Origin: Bacteroidia bacterium
Lineage (GTDB): Bacteria; Bacteroidota; Bacteroidia; Flavobacteriales; Flavobacteriaceae
Assembly (NCBI GenBank): GCA_030425285.1
Contig: JAUIAY010000007.1
Span: 62,001 to 126,000, forward strand
Reading direction: 5' to 3'
DNA: 64,000 nt
The notes below the pieces were generated by a model that saw nothing but the letters and a program-made list of their open reading frames with translations, ran no database searches and was not told where the DNA came from. The position numbers and the translations under genes were made by a program. Numbering within the stretch: the stretch's first letter is position 1; each line of letters begins with the position of its first letter. Of this stretch, positions 27,752 to 36,090 are shown piece after piece.

Positions 27752-28990
27752 ATGGCTAAAATAATTCCTTTTAAAGCGGTTCGTCCAACCAGAGACAAGG
27801 TTAGTTTGGTGGCCTCACGTTCATACCAAACTTATACACAAGCTGAACGTGAAGCACGATTGGACTATAATCCCTTTTCGTTTTTACATATAGTAAATCC
27901 TGGCTATAAATATGACCGAGAGATAACTGGTGTTGAACGTTACCAACTGGTTAGAAATCGTTATCTGGAATTTAAGGAAGATGATATTTTTATTAAAGAT
28001 CCAAAGGCTTGTTACTACGTTTACAAAATTGTGGATAGAGACCAACAGGTTTTTAATGGTATTATAGCAGCAGCAAGCGCGGAAGACTATGAAAAAAATA
28101 TTATTAGAAAGCATGAAGACACTTTAGCCTACAAGGAAATAATATTTAAGGATTACTTGAAAACCGTTGGTTTCAATGCTGAACCAGTTTTACTGACCTA
28201 TCCAGACAATCAAGTTATAGCAACAATCATTGCAAAAGCTCAAAAGGAACGAGCAGAATTTGAATTTACAACAACCTATAGAGATACGCACTACCTCTGG
28301 CCTATTGACAATGCTGATGCTATTGAAATTATTCAAAAAGAATTTCAAAACATGTCCACAATTTATATAGCAGATGGGCATCATCGTTCTGCTTCTTCCT
28401 ATCTCCTGTATAAAGATGAAAAATCGCAAAACCCAAATCATTCGGGTAACGAATCCTATAATTTTTTTATGACTTACTTAATTCCAGAATCGGATTTAAG
28501 AATTCATGAATTCAACAGGTTGGTTAAAGATTTAAATGGATTGACAAAAGAAGAGTTTCTAATCAAATTGGATACAATTTATCGTATTGAAAATCGTGGT
28601 AAAATGCCCTATAAACCATCAAAAAAGCATCATTTCAGCATGTATTTAGATGGTGAATTCTACTCGCTTTATCTTCGGAAATCCTTATACACATTTGAAA
28701 CATCATTAGATGCTTTAGATGCACAAATTCTTTTTAATACTATTTTGGAACCCATCTTGGGCATTACCGATTTGCGAAATGATTTACGTATTATGTACAG
28801 CAACGGAAAAAAAGACGTAGTGAATGTAAAAAGTCAGGTTGATAGCGGTGATTTTGTTGTTGGTTTTGGTATGGTTCCTGTTACTATTGAAGAAATGAAA
28901 CAAATTGCTGATGATGGACTAAAAATGCCACCAAAATCCACATTTATTGAACCCAAGCTGCGAAGTGGCGTGACCATTTATGAGTTTTGA
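27752..28990 (+). CDS. DUF1015 family protein
   Basis: 412 residues, cytoplasmic, one long DUF1015 domain: FKAVRPTRDKVSLVASRSYQTY at the start, FLHIVNPG, TIYIADGHHRSASSYLLYKDE in the middle (the family's most conserved stretch, with DGHHR) and YNFFMTYLIPESDLRIHEFNRLVKDL. The function is not established; members are often near serine or one-carbon genes, and the DGHHR motif looks like a metal- or phosphate-binding site. It ends 11 bases inside the upstream ATG of the YggS gene. Confidence 0.88.
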   Translation: MAKIIPFKAVRPTRDKVSLVASRSYQTYTQAEREARLDYNPFSFLHIVNPGYKYDREITGVERYQLVRNRYLEFKEDDIFIKDPKACYYVYKIVDRDQQVFNGIIAAASAEDYEKNIIRKHEDTLAYKEIIFKDYLKTVGFNAEPVLLTYPDNQVIATIIAKAQKERAEFEFTTTYRDTHYLWPIDNADAIEIIQKEFQNMSTIYIADGHHRSASSYLLYKDEKSQNPNHSGNESYNFFMTYLIPESDLRIHEFNRLVKDLNGLTKEEFLIKLDTIYRIENRGKMPYKPSKKHHFSMYLDGEFYSLYLRKSLYTFETSLDALDAQILFNTILEPILGITDLRNDLRIMYSNGKKDVVNVKSQVDSGDFVVGFGMVPVTIEEMKQIADDGLKMPPKSTFIEPKLRSGVTIYEF

Positions 28991-28991
28991 T

Positions 28992-29663
28992 ATGTCTGTT
29001 TCCGATAATCTAAAAAATATAAAAAGTAAACTCCCTAAAGACGTAACTTTAGTTGCCGTTTCTAAAACCAAACCTGTCGACACCCTTATGGAAGCCTACC
29101 ATGCTGGTCAGCGGATTTTTGGTGAAAATAAAATTCAGGAAATGGTAGAAAAGCATGAGCAAATGCCCAAAGATATTAAATGGCATATGATTGGCCACGT
29201 TCAACGCAACAAGGTAAAATATATGGCGCCATTTGTAAGTTTGATTCATGGTGTTGAAAACTTTAAGGTGTTAAAGGAAATTGACAAACAAGCTGAAAAA
29301 CATAACCGAATTATAGATTGCCTGTTACAAATAAAAATTGCTGAAGAGGATTCTAAATTTGGTATGTCAACCGAAGAAGCTAAAACAATCTTGATTTCAG
29401 AGGAATTTAAAGAACTTAATCATGTTCGCATAATAGGTGTTATGGGTATGGCGACATTCACTGATGATATAAATAAAATTAGCAAAGAATTTAATTTTCT
29501 AAAATCAACTTTTGAAAAACTAAAACAATTTCAAACTGCAAACTGCAACCTGCAAACTATTTCAATGGGTATGAGTGGTGATTATGAGCTTGCAATATCA
29601 TGTGGTAGTAATATGGTTAGAATAGGAAGCAGTATATTTGGTGAACGGAACTACACTCATTAA
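28992..29663 (+). CDS. YggS family PLP-binding protein
   Basis: 223 residues from the ATG at 28992 (another in-frame ATG at 28980 lies inside the preceding gene). Alanine-racemase N-terminal-type TIM barrel: VTLVAVSKTKPVDTLMEAYHAGQRIFGENKIQEM with the PLP Lys, WHMIGHVQRNKVKYM, LIHGVEN, LLQIKIAEEDSKFGMS, GVMGMAT, SMGMSGDYELAI and NMVRIGSSIFGER. YggS/PLPBP proteins keep PLP homeostasis and have no known catalysis. A short CTGCAAAC direct repeat occurs inside the gene at 29532-29558. Confidence 0.94.
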   Translation: MSVSDNLKNIKSKLPKDVTLVAVSKTKPVDTLMEAYHAGQRIFGENKIQEMVEKHEQMPKDIKWHMIGHVQRNKVKYMAPFVSLIHGVENFKVLKEIDKQAEKHNRIIDCLLQIKIAEEDSKFGMSTEEAKTILISEEFKELNHVRIIGVMGMATFTDDINKISKEFNFLKSTFEKLKQFQTANCNLQTISMGMSGDYELAISCGSNMVRIGSSIFGERNYTH

Positions 29664-29685
29664 AAAACACAGATAGAATCACTTT

Positions 29686-31056
29686 TTGTACGCAATTTTA
29701 GACATAGAGACCACTGGTGGAAAATATAATGAAGAAGGCATAACCGAGATTGCAATCTACAAGTTTGATGGCCACAAAGTGGTAGATCAATTTATTAGTT
29801 TGGTGAATCCAGAACGCGAAATCCAACCATTTGTAGTCAATCTCACGGGCATTAACAGTAATATGCTCCGTACAGCTCCAAAATTTTATGAAATAGCTAA
29901 ACGCATTGTTGAAATTACTGACGATTGTATTTTAGTGGCCCATAACGCTCAATTTGATTACCGCATACTTCGTACGGAGTTCAAACGATTAGGATTTGGG
30001 TTTAAGCGTAAAACACTATGTACTGTTGAGTTGGCAAAAAAACTCATTCCTGGACAAGATTCTTATAGTTTGGGAAAATTAGCACGCTCGTTGGGTATAC
30101 CTGTGAGCGATAGACATCGTGCTAGTGGTGATGCAATGGCCACGGTTAAATTGTTTAAAATGCTACTCTCCAAAGATTTGGAAAAGTTTATTGTTCAAGA
30201 TGCCATTCGAGTGGAGCCCAAGTATCAAATGGAACCCAACTTAAAGCAAATAATCAATGAACTCCCTAATGTAACTGGCATATACTATATCCATAACGAT
30301 AATGGGGATGTCATTTACATAGGTAAGAGTAAAAACATTAAGAGTAGAATAAGTCAACATTTTACAAACACCAGCCCAAAATCCAAAAAATTACAACGTC
30401 AAGTATCTGCGGTCACTTACGAAAAAACTGGTAGTGAATTGGTTGCTTTACTCAAAGAAAGTGAAGAAATCAAAAGAATTAAGCCACTCTTCAACAGAGC
30501 TTTAAGGCGTAATTTGTTTACACATGCTCTTTATAGTTTTACAGACGATCATGGTTATATTAATTTGAAAATTGATAAAGCTGATGGTAGAAAAAAGCCC
30601 ATTACAACATTTACAAACCGACAAAGCGCCAAAAGCTTTTTATTTAAAGCAGTAGAAGATTATAGCTTGTGCCAAAAACTCACGGGTCTGTATCCCACAA
30701 AAAAAAGTTGTTTTAACTATAACATTAAGTTGTGTGAAGGTGCCTGTATTCAAAAAGAAAATAGTGAGGCGTACAATTCTCGTGTGTTGACTTTAATTTC
30801 AAAAAACAGTTATGATAATCAAAATATGGTTGTAATTGACAGAGGTCGCGACATTGATGAACGCAGTGCCATTTTGATTGAAAATGGTGTTTTTAAAGGA
30901 CTTGGTTATTTTGATTTAAATTATCAAATAACCAATATTGATGTTTTAAGAACTGTAATTACTCCTATGCAGAACAATCGTGATGCACAGCATATTATTC
31001 AAAGCTATATTAGAAAAAACAAGAAACTTAAAATAATAAATCTTAACCTTGAATGA
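29686..31056 (+). CDS. DEDDh exonuclease fused to GIY-YIG nuclease domain
   Basis: 456 residues in one chain. N-terminal DnaQ-like 3'-5' exonuclease about 1-165: LDIETTG (Asp6, Glu8), HNAQFDYRIL, and RHRASGDA with the catalytic His and Asp. Then a UvrC-like GIY-YIG domain about 195-275: GIYYI at 198, VIYIGKSKNIKSRISQHF, and a Glu in ELVALLKESEEIKRIKPLFN. The C-terminal third holds a Cys-rich UvrC-type region (CQKLTGLYPTKKSCF, CEGACIQ). Such fusions resemble Cho/UvrC-like repair nucleases; a role in nucleotide excision repair or pol III proofreading is inference. Start codon is TTG at 29686; the stop overlaps the next ATG (ATGA). Confidence 0.9.
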   Translation: MYAILDIETTGGKYNEEGITEIAIYKFDGHKVVDQFISLVNPEREIQPFVVNLTGINSNMLRTAPKFYEIAKRIVEITDDCILVAHNAQFDYRILRTEFKRLGFGFKRKTLCTVELAKKLIPGQDSYSLGKLARSLGIPVSDRHRASGDAMATVKLFKMLLSKDLEKFIVQDAIRVEPKYQMEPNLKQIINELPNVTGIYYIHNDNGDVIYIGKSKNIKSRISQHFTNTSPKSKKLQRQVSAVTYEKTGSELVALLKESEEIKRIKPLFNRALRRNLFTHALYSFTDDHGYINLKIDKADGRKKPITTFTNRQSAKSFLFKAVEDYSLCQKLTGLYPTKKSCFNYNIKLCEGACIQKENSEAYNSRVLTLISKNSYDNQNMVVIDRGRDIDERSAILIENGVFKGLGYFDLNYQITNIDVLRTVITPMQNNRDAQHIIQSYIRKNKKLKIINLNLE

Positions 31057-33014
31057 AAAACATTTATATTACCACTTTTCTTTTATTATCCCAATTTTTA
31101 CTCGCTCAAGAAAATTTTTCATCCGAAGATTATAGTGTTACTCGTTTAGATTTAGAAACCAATACTTTTAAAAAGGATACTACCGCCAACGCTCTTGTTA
31201 TTTATGAATTTGGAAATAGTTTTATAGACAATGAAACATTTGATCTAAATTTTGAATTCAAACAGAAATTAAAAATATTGAATAGAAAAGGCTATGATAA
31301 AGCCACAATAAGTATTTATCTATACAATAGTGATAAATCTAAAGAAAAAGTTTCAAAAATTACAGCTACAACCCATAATTTAATTGATGGCAAGATAGAA
31401 AGAACTATTTTGGATGATGATCAAATTTTTACTGAACGTTACAACGATAATTATACTTTAGTAAAATTCTCAATGCCAAATATTAAAGAAGGCTCTGTTT
31501 TAACCTATAGTTATACCATGGAATCTCCCTTTATATACAAATACAAGTCTTGGGAGTTTCAAGATGACATACCTAAACTTTATAGTGAATATCATACAAG
31601 TATCCCTGCAAACTATGAGTATCATATAAAACTTGTTGGCCAGCTATCCTTACATAAAAATGAAAGTGAAAGAAAGCACCGTTGTGTAGAAGGTGGCAAT
31701 GGTGCATATGCAGATTGTTTTAATTCAATTTATGTCATGAAAGACATCCCTGCCTTTATTGAAGAAGACTATATGACAGCAAGTAAAAACTATTTATCCC
31801 GTATAGATTACGAGTTAAAAATAATAAACCGTTTTAATGGGTTCACAGAAAACATAACTAAAACTTGGGAAACAGCTGATAAAGAGTTAAGGTATGATGA
31901 AAATATTGGCAAGCAATTAAAAAAGAATATTTCGTCTAGTGTTGCTCTAAATGATAGTGTTATAAACGAACCCGATAATTTAAAACGAGCTATCGGTATT
32001 TATAAATATGTTCAAAGCAATTTTAAATGGAATAAGCGTAATAGCATATATAATGAATCCTCTGTTAAGGATTTGATTAAAGAAAAATCGGGTAATGTTG
32101 CTGAAATCAATATACTATTACACAATCTTTTAGATGAATACGGTGTTGAAGTTTATCCCGTTCTTATGTCTACTAGAAATAATGGTTTTCCCACAAAAAT
32201 CCATCCTGTGATTTCAGATTTCAACTACCTTATTGTTCAAGCAATAATTGGCAATAAATCCTATTTGTTGGATGCTACAGATGAGTATTTAAGTTTTGGG
32301 GAGTTACCTTTTAGGTGCCTAAACCAATACGGTAGAAAATTAGATTTTAAAAATGGAAGTGAGTGGATAGACATTGCTCCAGAAAAAGTATCAACTCTAT
32401 TATATAAAGCTGAATTAGATTTAAATGAGGACGAAATTTTAAGTGGTTACATTAATTCTACATCGAGAGGATATCATGCACTCCCTTTAAAAAAAGCTTA
32501 TTTCTCAAACAAACAGAATTATGTTAAGTATTTCAATGAAAAGAATGAGAGTATTGAAATAATTGAACACACTACCCAAAACAAAGACAAAACCGATTAC
32601 ACGTTTATTGAAGATTTTGAAATTGAAATTATTCCCGAAACTGTAGGGAACAACCTTTATATAAATCCGTTTATATTTAAGTTTTTTGAAGAAAATCCAT
32701 TTAAACTCCAAGAACGCACTTATCCCATTGACTTTGGATACAAGGATGCTTACATGTACAACCTGTCTATTAACCTTGGTAAATTTTATGAAATAGTTGA
32801 AATGCCTGAAGCCAAAAACATTGTTTTACCTTACAACGCAGGGCAGGTCATTTTTGATGCAAAACTAGAAGACAATAAAGCTCGCGTTTTTTTTAAGATA
32901 AGCTTCAACAAAGCTATTTATGAACCTGAATACTATAACTATTTAAGAGATTTATTTATGAGTAACATAGTTGATATTCAAAATAACTCACTAATAGTGA
33001 TTAAGAAAAAATAA
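31053..33014 (+). CDS. DUF3857 / transglutaminase-like exported protein
   Basis: 653 residues, signal peptide MKNIYITTFLLLSQFLLAQ. DUF3857 domain about 50-270 (SFIDNETFDLNFEFKQKLKILNRKGYDKA, YTLVKFSMPNIKEGSVLTYSYTMESP), a transglutaminase-like domain about 290-430, then a beta-rich C-terminal part. In the transglutaminase core the usual Cys position reads KSGNVAEIN and the His position FNYLIV, while Asp survives in LLDATDEY, so two of the three catalytic residues are missing; it probably binds rather than cross-links or hydrolyses. Coupled to the exonuclease gene by an ATGA overlap, though the functional link is unclear. Confidence 0.86.
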   Translation: MKNIYITTFLLLSQFLLAQENFSSEDYSVTRLDLETNTFKKDTTANALVIYEFGNSFIDNETFDLNFEFKQKLKILNRKGYDKATISIYLYNSDKSKEKVSKITATTHNLIDGKIERTILDDDQIFTERYNDNYTLVKFSMPNIKEGSVLTYSYTMESPFIYKYKSWEFQDDIPKLYSEYHTSIPANYEYHIKLVGQLSLHKNESERKHRCVEGGNGAYADCFNSIYVMKDIPAFIEEDYMTASKNYLSRIDYELKIINRFNGFTENITKTWETADKELRYDENIGKQLKKNISSSVALNDSVINEPDNLKRAIGIYKYVQSNFKWNKRNSIYNESSVKDLIKEKSGNVAEINILLHNLLDEYGVEVYPVLMSTRNNGFPTKIHPVISDFNYLIVQAIIGNKSYLLDATDEYLSFGELPFRCLNQYGRKLDFKNGSEWIDIAPEKVSTLLYKAELDLNEDEILSGYINSTSRGYHALPLKKAYFSNKQNYVKYFNEKNESIEIIEHTTQNKDKTDYTFIEDFEIEIIPETVGNNLYINPFIFKFFEENPFKLQERTYPIDFGYKDAYMYNLSINLGKFYEIVEMPEAKNIVLPYNAGQVIFDAKLEDNKARVFFKISFNKAIYEPEYYNYLRDLFMSNIVDIQNNSLIVIKKK

Positions 33015-33041
33015 ATTATCTTTAGTATTTAGTATTAATTT

Positions 33042-33914
33042 ATGTCAGATAAAAAATTAAAATCCTGGAAAGACAATCTTCATGAAATTATTTATGAAGC
33101 CGATACTCCTGCCGGAAAATTATTTGATGTAATCTTACTCATCGCCATTTTGGCCAGTATATTATTAGTCATGCTGGAGAGTGTCCATAGTATCGATGTT
33201 AAATACCACAGGTTTTTAAACATTTCCGAATGGGTTATAACCATTTTATTTACTATTGAATACATACTACGAATAATAACCGTCAAAAGACCCATAAAGT
33301 ACATTACAAGTTTTTATGGCGTGATAGATTTATTGTCAACAATACCAAAGTATCTATCATTAATTTTCGCAGGAACACATGCATTGGTTGCTTTAAGGGC
33401 TTTGCGCTTACTACGTATATTCCGAATACTAAAACTAGCACGCTATTTAGGTGCATCAAATCATTTGGCATCAGCTATTAAAGCTAGTCGAGCAAAAATT
33501 TCGGTATTCTTATTTGCCGTGATTATTGCAGCTGTAATATTTGGAACAATTATGTATTTGGTTGAAGGTGAAGAAAATGGTTTTTCAAATATTCCAAAAA
33601 GCGTTTATTGGTGTATAGTAACCCTAACTACGGTTGGATTTGGCGATATTGCTCCAGTAACACCTTTAGGACAGTTTATAGCCACTATTATTATGATTTT
33701 AGGATATGGCATTATAGCGGTCCCTACTGGTATAGTCTCTGCCGAATATACCAAAAAAGCCAATGAAGGTGACAATTCAAAAAAGGGAACAATACCACCA
33801 CATCCCAACGAGGTACACTTAAATTCCCAATGTTGCGCTAATTGTCTTAATGAAAAGCATGTTGATGGTGCGCAGTATTGTTTTAAATGTGGTTGCAAAT
33901 TACATCATGACTAA
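33042..33914 (+). CDS. voltage-gated potassium channel with C-terminal zinc ribbon
   Basis: 290 residues, cytoplasmic membrane. Six hydrophobic segments in Kv order: S1 near 27-47, S2 near 62-80, S3 near 88-106, S4 with regularly spaced Arg (LRALRLLRIFRILKLARY, about 115-132), S5, the pore helix and filter TTVGFGD (near 200), S6 GYGIIAVPTGIV. The C-terminal 30 residues hold a Cys-x2-Cys...Cys-x2-Cys ribbon (CANC, CFKC) followed by HHD, suggesting a bound zinc. Predicted voltage-sensitive K+ efflux channel. It ends inside the start of miaA (8-base overlap). Confidence 0.9.
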   Translation: MSDKKLKSWKDNLHEIIYEADTPAGKLFDVILLIAILASILLVMLESVHSIDVKYHRFLNISEWVITILFTIEYILRIITVKRPIKYITSFYGVIDLLSTIPKYLSLIFAGTHALVALRALRLLRIFRILKLARYLGASNHLASAIKASRAKISVFLFAVIIAAVIFGTIMYLVEGEENGFSNIPKSVYWCIVTLTTVGFGDIAPVTPLGQFIATIIMILGYGIIAVPTGIVSAEYTKKANEGDNSKKGTIPPHPNEVHLNSQCCANCLNEKHVDGAQYCFKCGCKLHHD

Positions 33915-34821
33915 AACACTTATTTCAATTGTTGGGCCAACAGCAATAGGTAAAACCCGTTTAAGTATTGCTTTGGCCAAACATTTCGATACCGAAATTA
34001 TCTCGGCTGATTCGCGTCAATTTTTTAAGGAAATATCAATAGGTACAGCAGCGCCAACTCCTGAAGAACTTCAGGAAGCACCTCATCATTTTATTCATAA
34101 TAAATCCATTACAGATGATTATAATGTTGGAGCGTTTGAAAGAGATGCTCTAAAAAAACTGGAAATTCTTTTCAAAAAACATGACATTCTCATTATGGTA
34201 GGTGGTTCTGGTTTGTATGTAGATGCTGTCACCAAGGGTCTAAATGACTTCCCTAATGTTGATCCAACGATCCGAAAATCGTTGAATAAAACGTTTGATG
34301 AAAATGGATTGCAACCGCTACAAGAACAATTAAAAAAACTAGATCCAAAAACATTCGAAAACATTGCTATTGACAATCCACATCGTGTCATGCGTGCCCT
34401 TGAAATCTGTATTGGCACTGGTAAACCCTACTCCAGCTTCATCAATAAAAATAAAAGACAAAGACCTTTTAAAACCTTAAGCATTGGTTTGACTGCTGAT
34501 AGAAGCCTAATTTATGATCGAATAAACCAACGTGTCGATTTGATGGTAGAGCATGGTCTTTTGGACGAAGCAAAAGAATTATATGCTCACAAAGAACTAA
34601 ACAGTCTCAATACTGTTGGTTATAAAGAACTGTTTAAATATTTTGACAATGAATGGTCTTTGGAATTTGCCATTTCTGAAATCAAAAAAAACAGTCGACG
34701 CTTTGCTAAAAGGCAATTGACCTGGTTTAAAAAGAATGAAACTATCAAATGGTTTGATTATCATGATGATTTAGATACTATTATTGATTATATTAAAGGA
34801 AAATTAAAAAACCATGGTTAA
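33907..34821 (+). CDS. miaA: tRNA dimethylallyltransferase
   Basis: Adds the isopentenyl group to A37 of tRNAs reading UNN codons. 304 residues from the ATG at 33907 (MTKTLISIVGPTAIGKT); the longer upstream frame lies inside the channel gene. P-loop GPTAIGKT (10-17), SADSRQFFKEISIGTAAPTPEE, VGGSGLYVDAV, NPHRVMRALEI and VGYKEL, ending with RFAKRQLTWFKKN. Overlaps the channel gene at the 5' end and the NTF2-like gene at the 3' end, 8 bases each, so three genes are interlocked. Confidence 0.96.
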   Translation: MTKTLISIVGPTAIGKTRLSIALAKHFDTEIISADSRQFFKEISIGTAAPTPEELQEAPHHFIHNKSITDDYNVGAFERDALKKLEILFKKHDILIMVGGSGLYVDAVTKGLNDFPNVDPTIRKSLNKTFDENGLQPLQEQLKKLDPKTFENIAIDNPHRVMRALEICIGTGKPYSSFINKNKRQRPFKTLSIGLTADRSLIYDRINQRVDLMVEHGLLDEAKELYAHKELNSLNTVGYKELFKYFDNEWSLEFAISEIKKNSRRFAKRQLTWFKKNETIKWFDYHDDLDTIIDYIKGKLKNHG

Positions 34822-35326
34822 GTTAAAACTATTCTTTATTGCGTGTTTTGTTTGTATTTCATTTTGTCACTCACAAAACGAAACGGTTTTGGAGACCATC
34901 GATAATCATGTTTGGAAACCTTTTACTACTGCCTTTGAAACTAGTGATTACAATCTTTTTGCCAATTTACACACAAATGATTTGGTACGTGTAAGCGGTA
35001 ATGGTAAAAACATTCAAGGCAAGGAAACATATATTGCAGGTTATAAAGAACGCTGGCATAACAATAGCCGAAAGCAAACGATTTCTTTTAGGTTTTTGGA
35101 ACGTATTCATAATGACGAATCAGCTTCGGAACGTGGTATTTACAAATTGACCATTAATCCCAATACAGAACAAAGCCAGAGTTATTATGGCAAGTTTCAT
35201 GTTATACTGAAAAAGGTAGATGGATTTTGGAAAATAGCTGTAGACTACGACTCTTCAGAAAGGAATACCATCAATGAAGATTCTTACAATAACGCTTTTG
35301 CTATGGCAGACTATAGTAAGTACTAA
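34814..35326 (+). CDS. NTF2/DUF4440-like secreted protein
   Basis: 170 residues with signal peptide (LKLFFIACFVCISFCHS). Mature part is one NTF2-like cone: VWKPFTTAFETSDYNLFANLHTNDLVRVSGNGKNIQGKETYIAGY, ISFRFLERIHNDESASERGIYKLTI, and KFHVILKKVDGFWKIAVDYDSS. Typical of DUF4440-like proteins of unknown function. Last gene of the plus-strand run and overlapping miaA by 8 bases; a hairpin terminator follows. Confidence 0.82.
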   Translation: MVKLKLFFIACFVCISFCHSQNETVLETIDNHVWKPFTTAFETSDYNLFANLHTNDLVRVSGNGKNIQGKETYIAGYKERWHNNSRKQTISFRFLERIHNDESASERGIYKLTINPNTEQSQSYYGKFHVILKKVDGFWKIAVDYDSSERNTINEDSYNNAFAMADYSKY

Positions 35327-35330
35327 AGAA

Positions 35331-35352
35331 AAACCCAGCCAAAGCTGGGTTT
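35331..35352. terminator. bidirectional hairpin between NTF2-like and response regulator genes
   Basis: AAACCCAGC, loop CAAA, GCTGGGTTT: a 9-bp stem. The T-run is short on the plus strand (TTTA) but longer on the minus strand (TTTTTCTTT), where it would end the response regulator gene. Confidence 0.75.
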
Positions 35353-35376
35353 ACTATATGTTATGAATTTTCACTT

Positions 35377-36087
35377 TTAGGCTTCAGTGTTGATAACCAA
35401 TCTGAACCCTTCACCATGAATATTTAATATTTCAACTTTAGGATCTAATTTTAAGTACTTACGTAGTTTGGCAATGTACACATCCATACTTCTCGATGTA
35501 AAGTAATTATCATCTCGCCATATCTTGGTGAGTGCCAATTCTCGTGGCATTAAATCATTTTCATGCAATGCCAATAGACGTAGCAATTCATTCTCTTTAG
35601 GTGACAATTTAATTTGTTCTCCACCATTATATGTTAGGAATCGAAGCTTGGAGTTTAAATCAAAATCTCCAATTTTAAATTGAAATTGTTTACTATCAGC
35701 AACTGTTTCGGTAGCCTTACGCTGCATAATAGCCTTAATCTTCATTAGTAGCACCTCACTGTCAAACGGCTTGTTCAAATAATCATCAGCACCTACCTTG
35801 TAACCCTTAAGAACATCTTCCTTCATGGCTTTAGCTGTTAAGAAAACAATAGGTACTTCGGTGTTTTTTTCCCTAATCTCTTTTGCAAGCGTAAAACCAT
35901 CTTTATAAGGCATCATAACATCCAAAATACAAAGATCGAAATCATCTTTTTTGAACTTTTCAAAACCTTCCATTCCGTTTTTGGCATGGGTTACCTCATA
36001 ATCGTTCATGATTAAATAATCCTTTAAAATGGTTCCGAAATTCGGGTCATCTTCTACTAATAAAATTTTCTTTTGTACTTCACTCAT
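35377..36087 (-). CDS. rprY: OmpR-family response regulator, RprY-like
   Basis: 236 residues. REC domain about 6-120 with VEDD acidic pocket, phospho-accepting Asp56 in LDVMMP, TAK and KPF; winged-helix DNA-binding domain about 140-232 (LSPKENELLRLLALHENDLMPRELALTKIW, TSRSMDVYIAKLRKYL). Starts 3 bases after the histidine kinase stop, so the two form one operon. The match in layout is to Bacteroidota RprXY, which reports redox or envelope stress; signal here unknown. Confidence 0.93.
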   Translation of the reverse strand: MSEVQKKILLVEDDPNFGTILKDYLIMNDYEVTHAKNGMEGFEKFKKDDFDLCILDVMMPYKDGFTLAKEIREKNTEVPIVFLTAKAMKEDVLKGYKVGADDYLNKPFDSEVLLMKIKAIMQRKATETVADSKQFQFKIGDFDLNSKLRFLTYNGGEQIKLSPKENELLRLLALHENDLMPRELALTKIWRDDNYFTSRSMDVYIAKLRKYLKLDPKVEILNIHGEGFRLVINTEA

Positions 36088-36090
36088 AAC

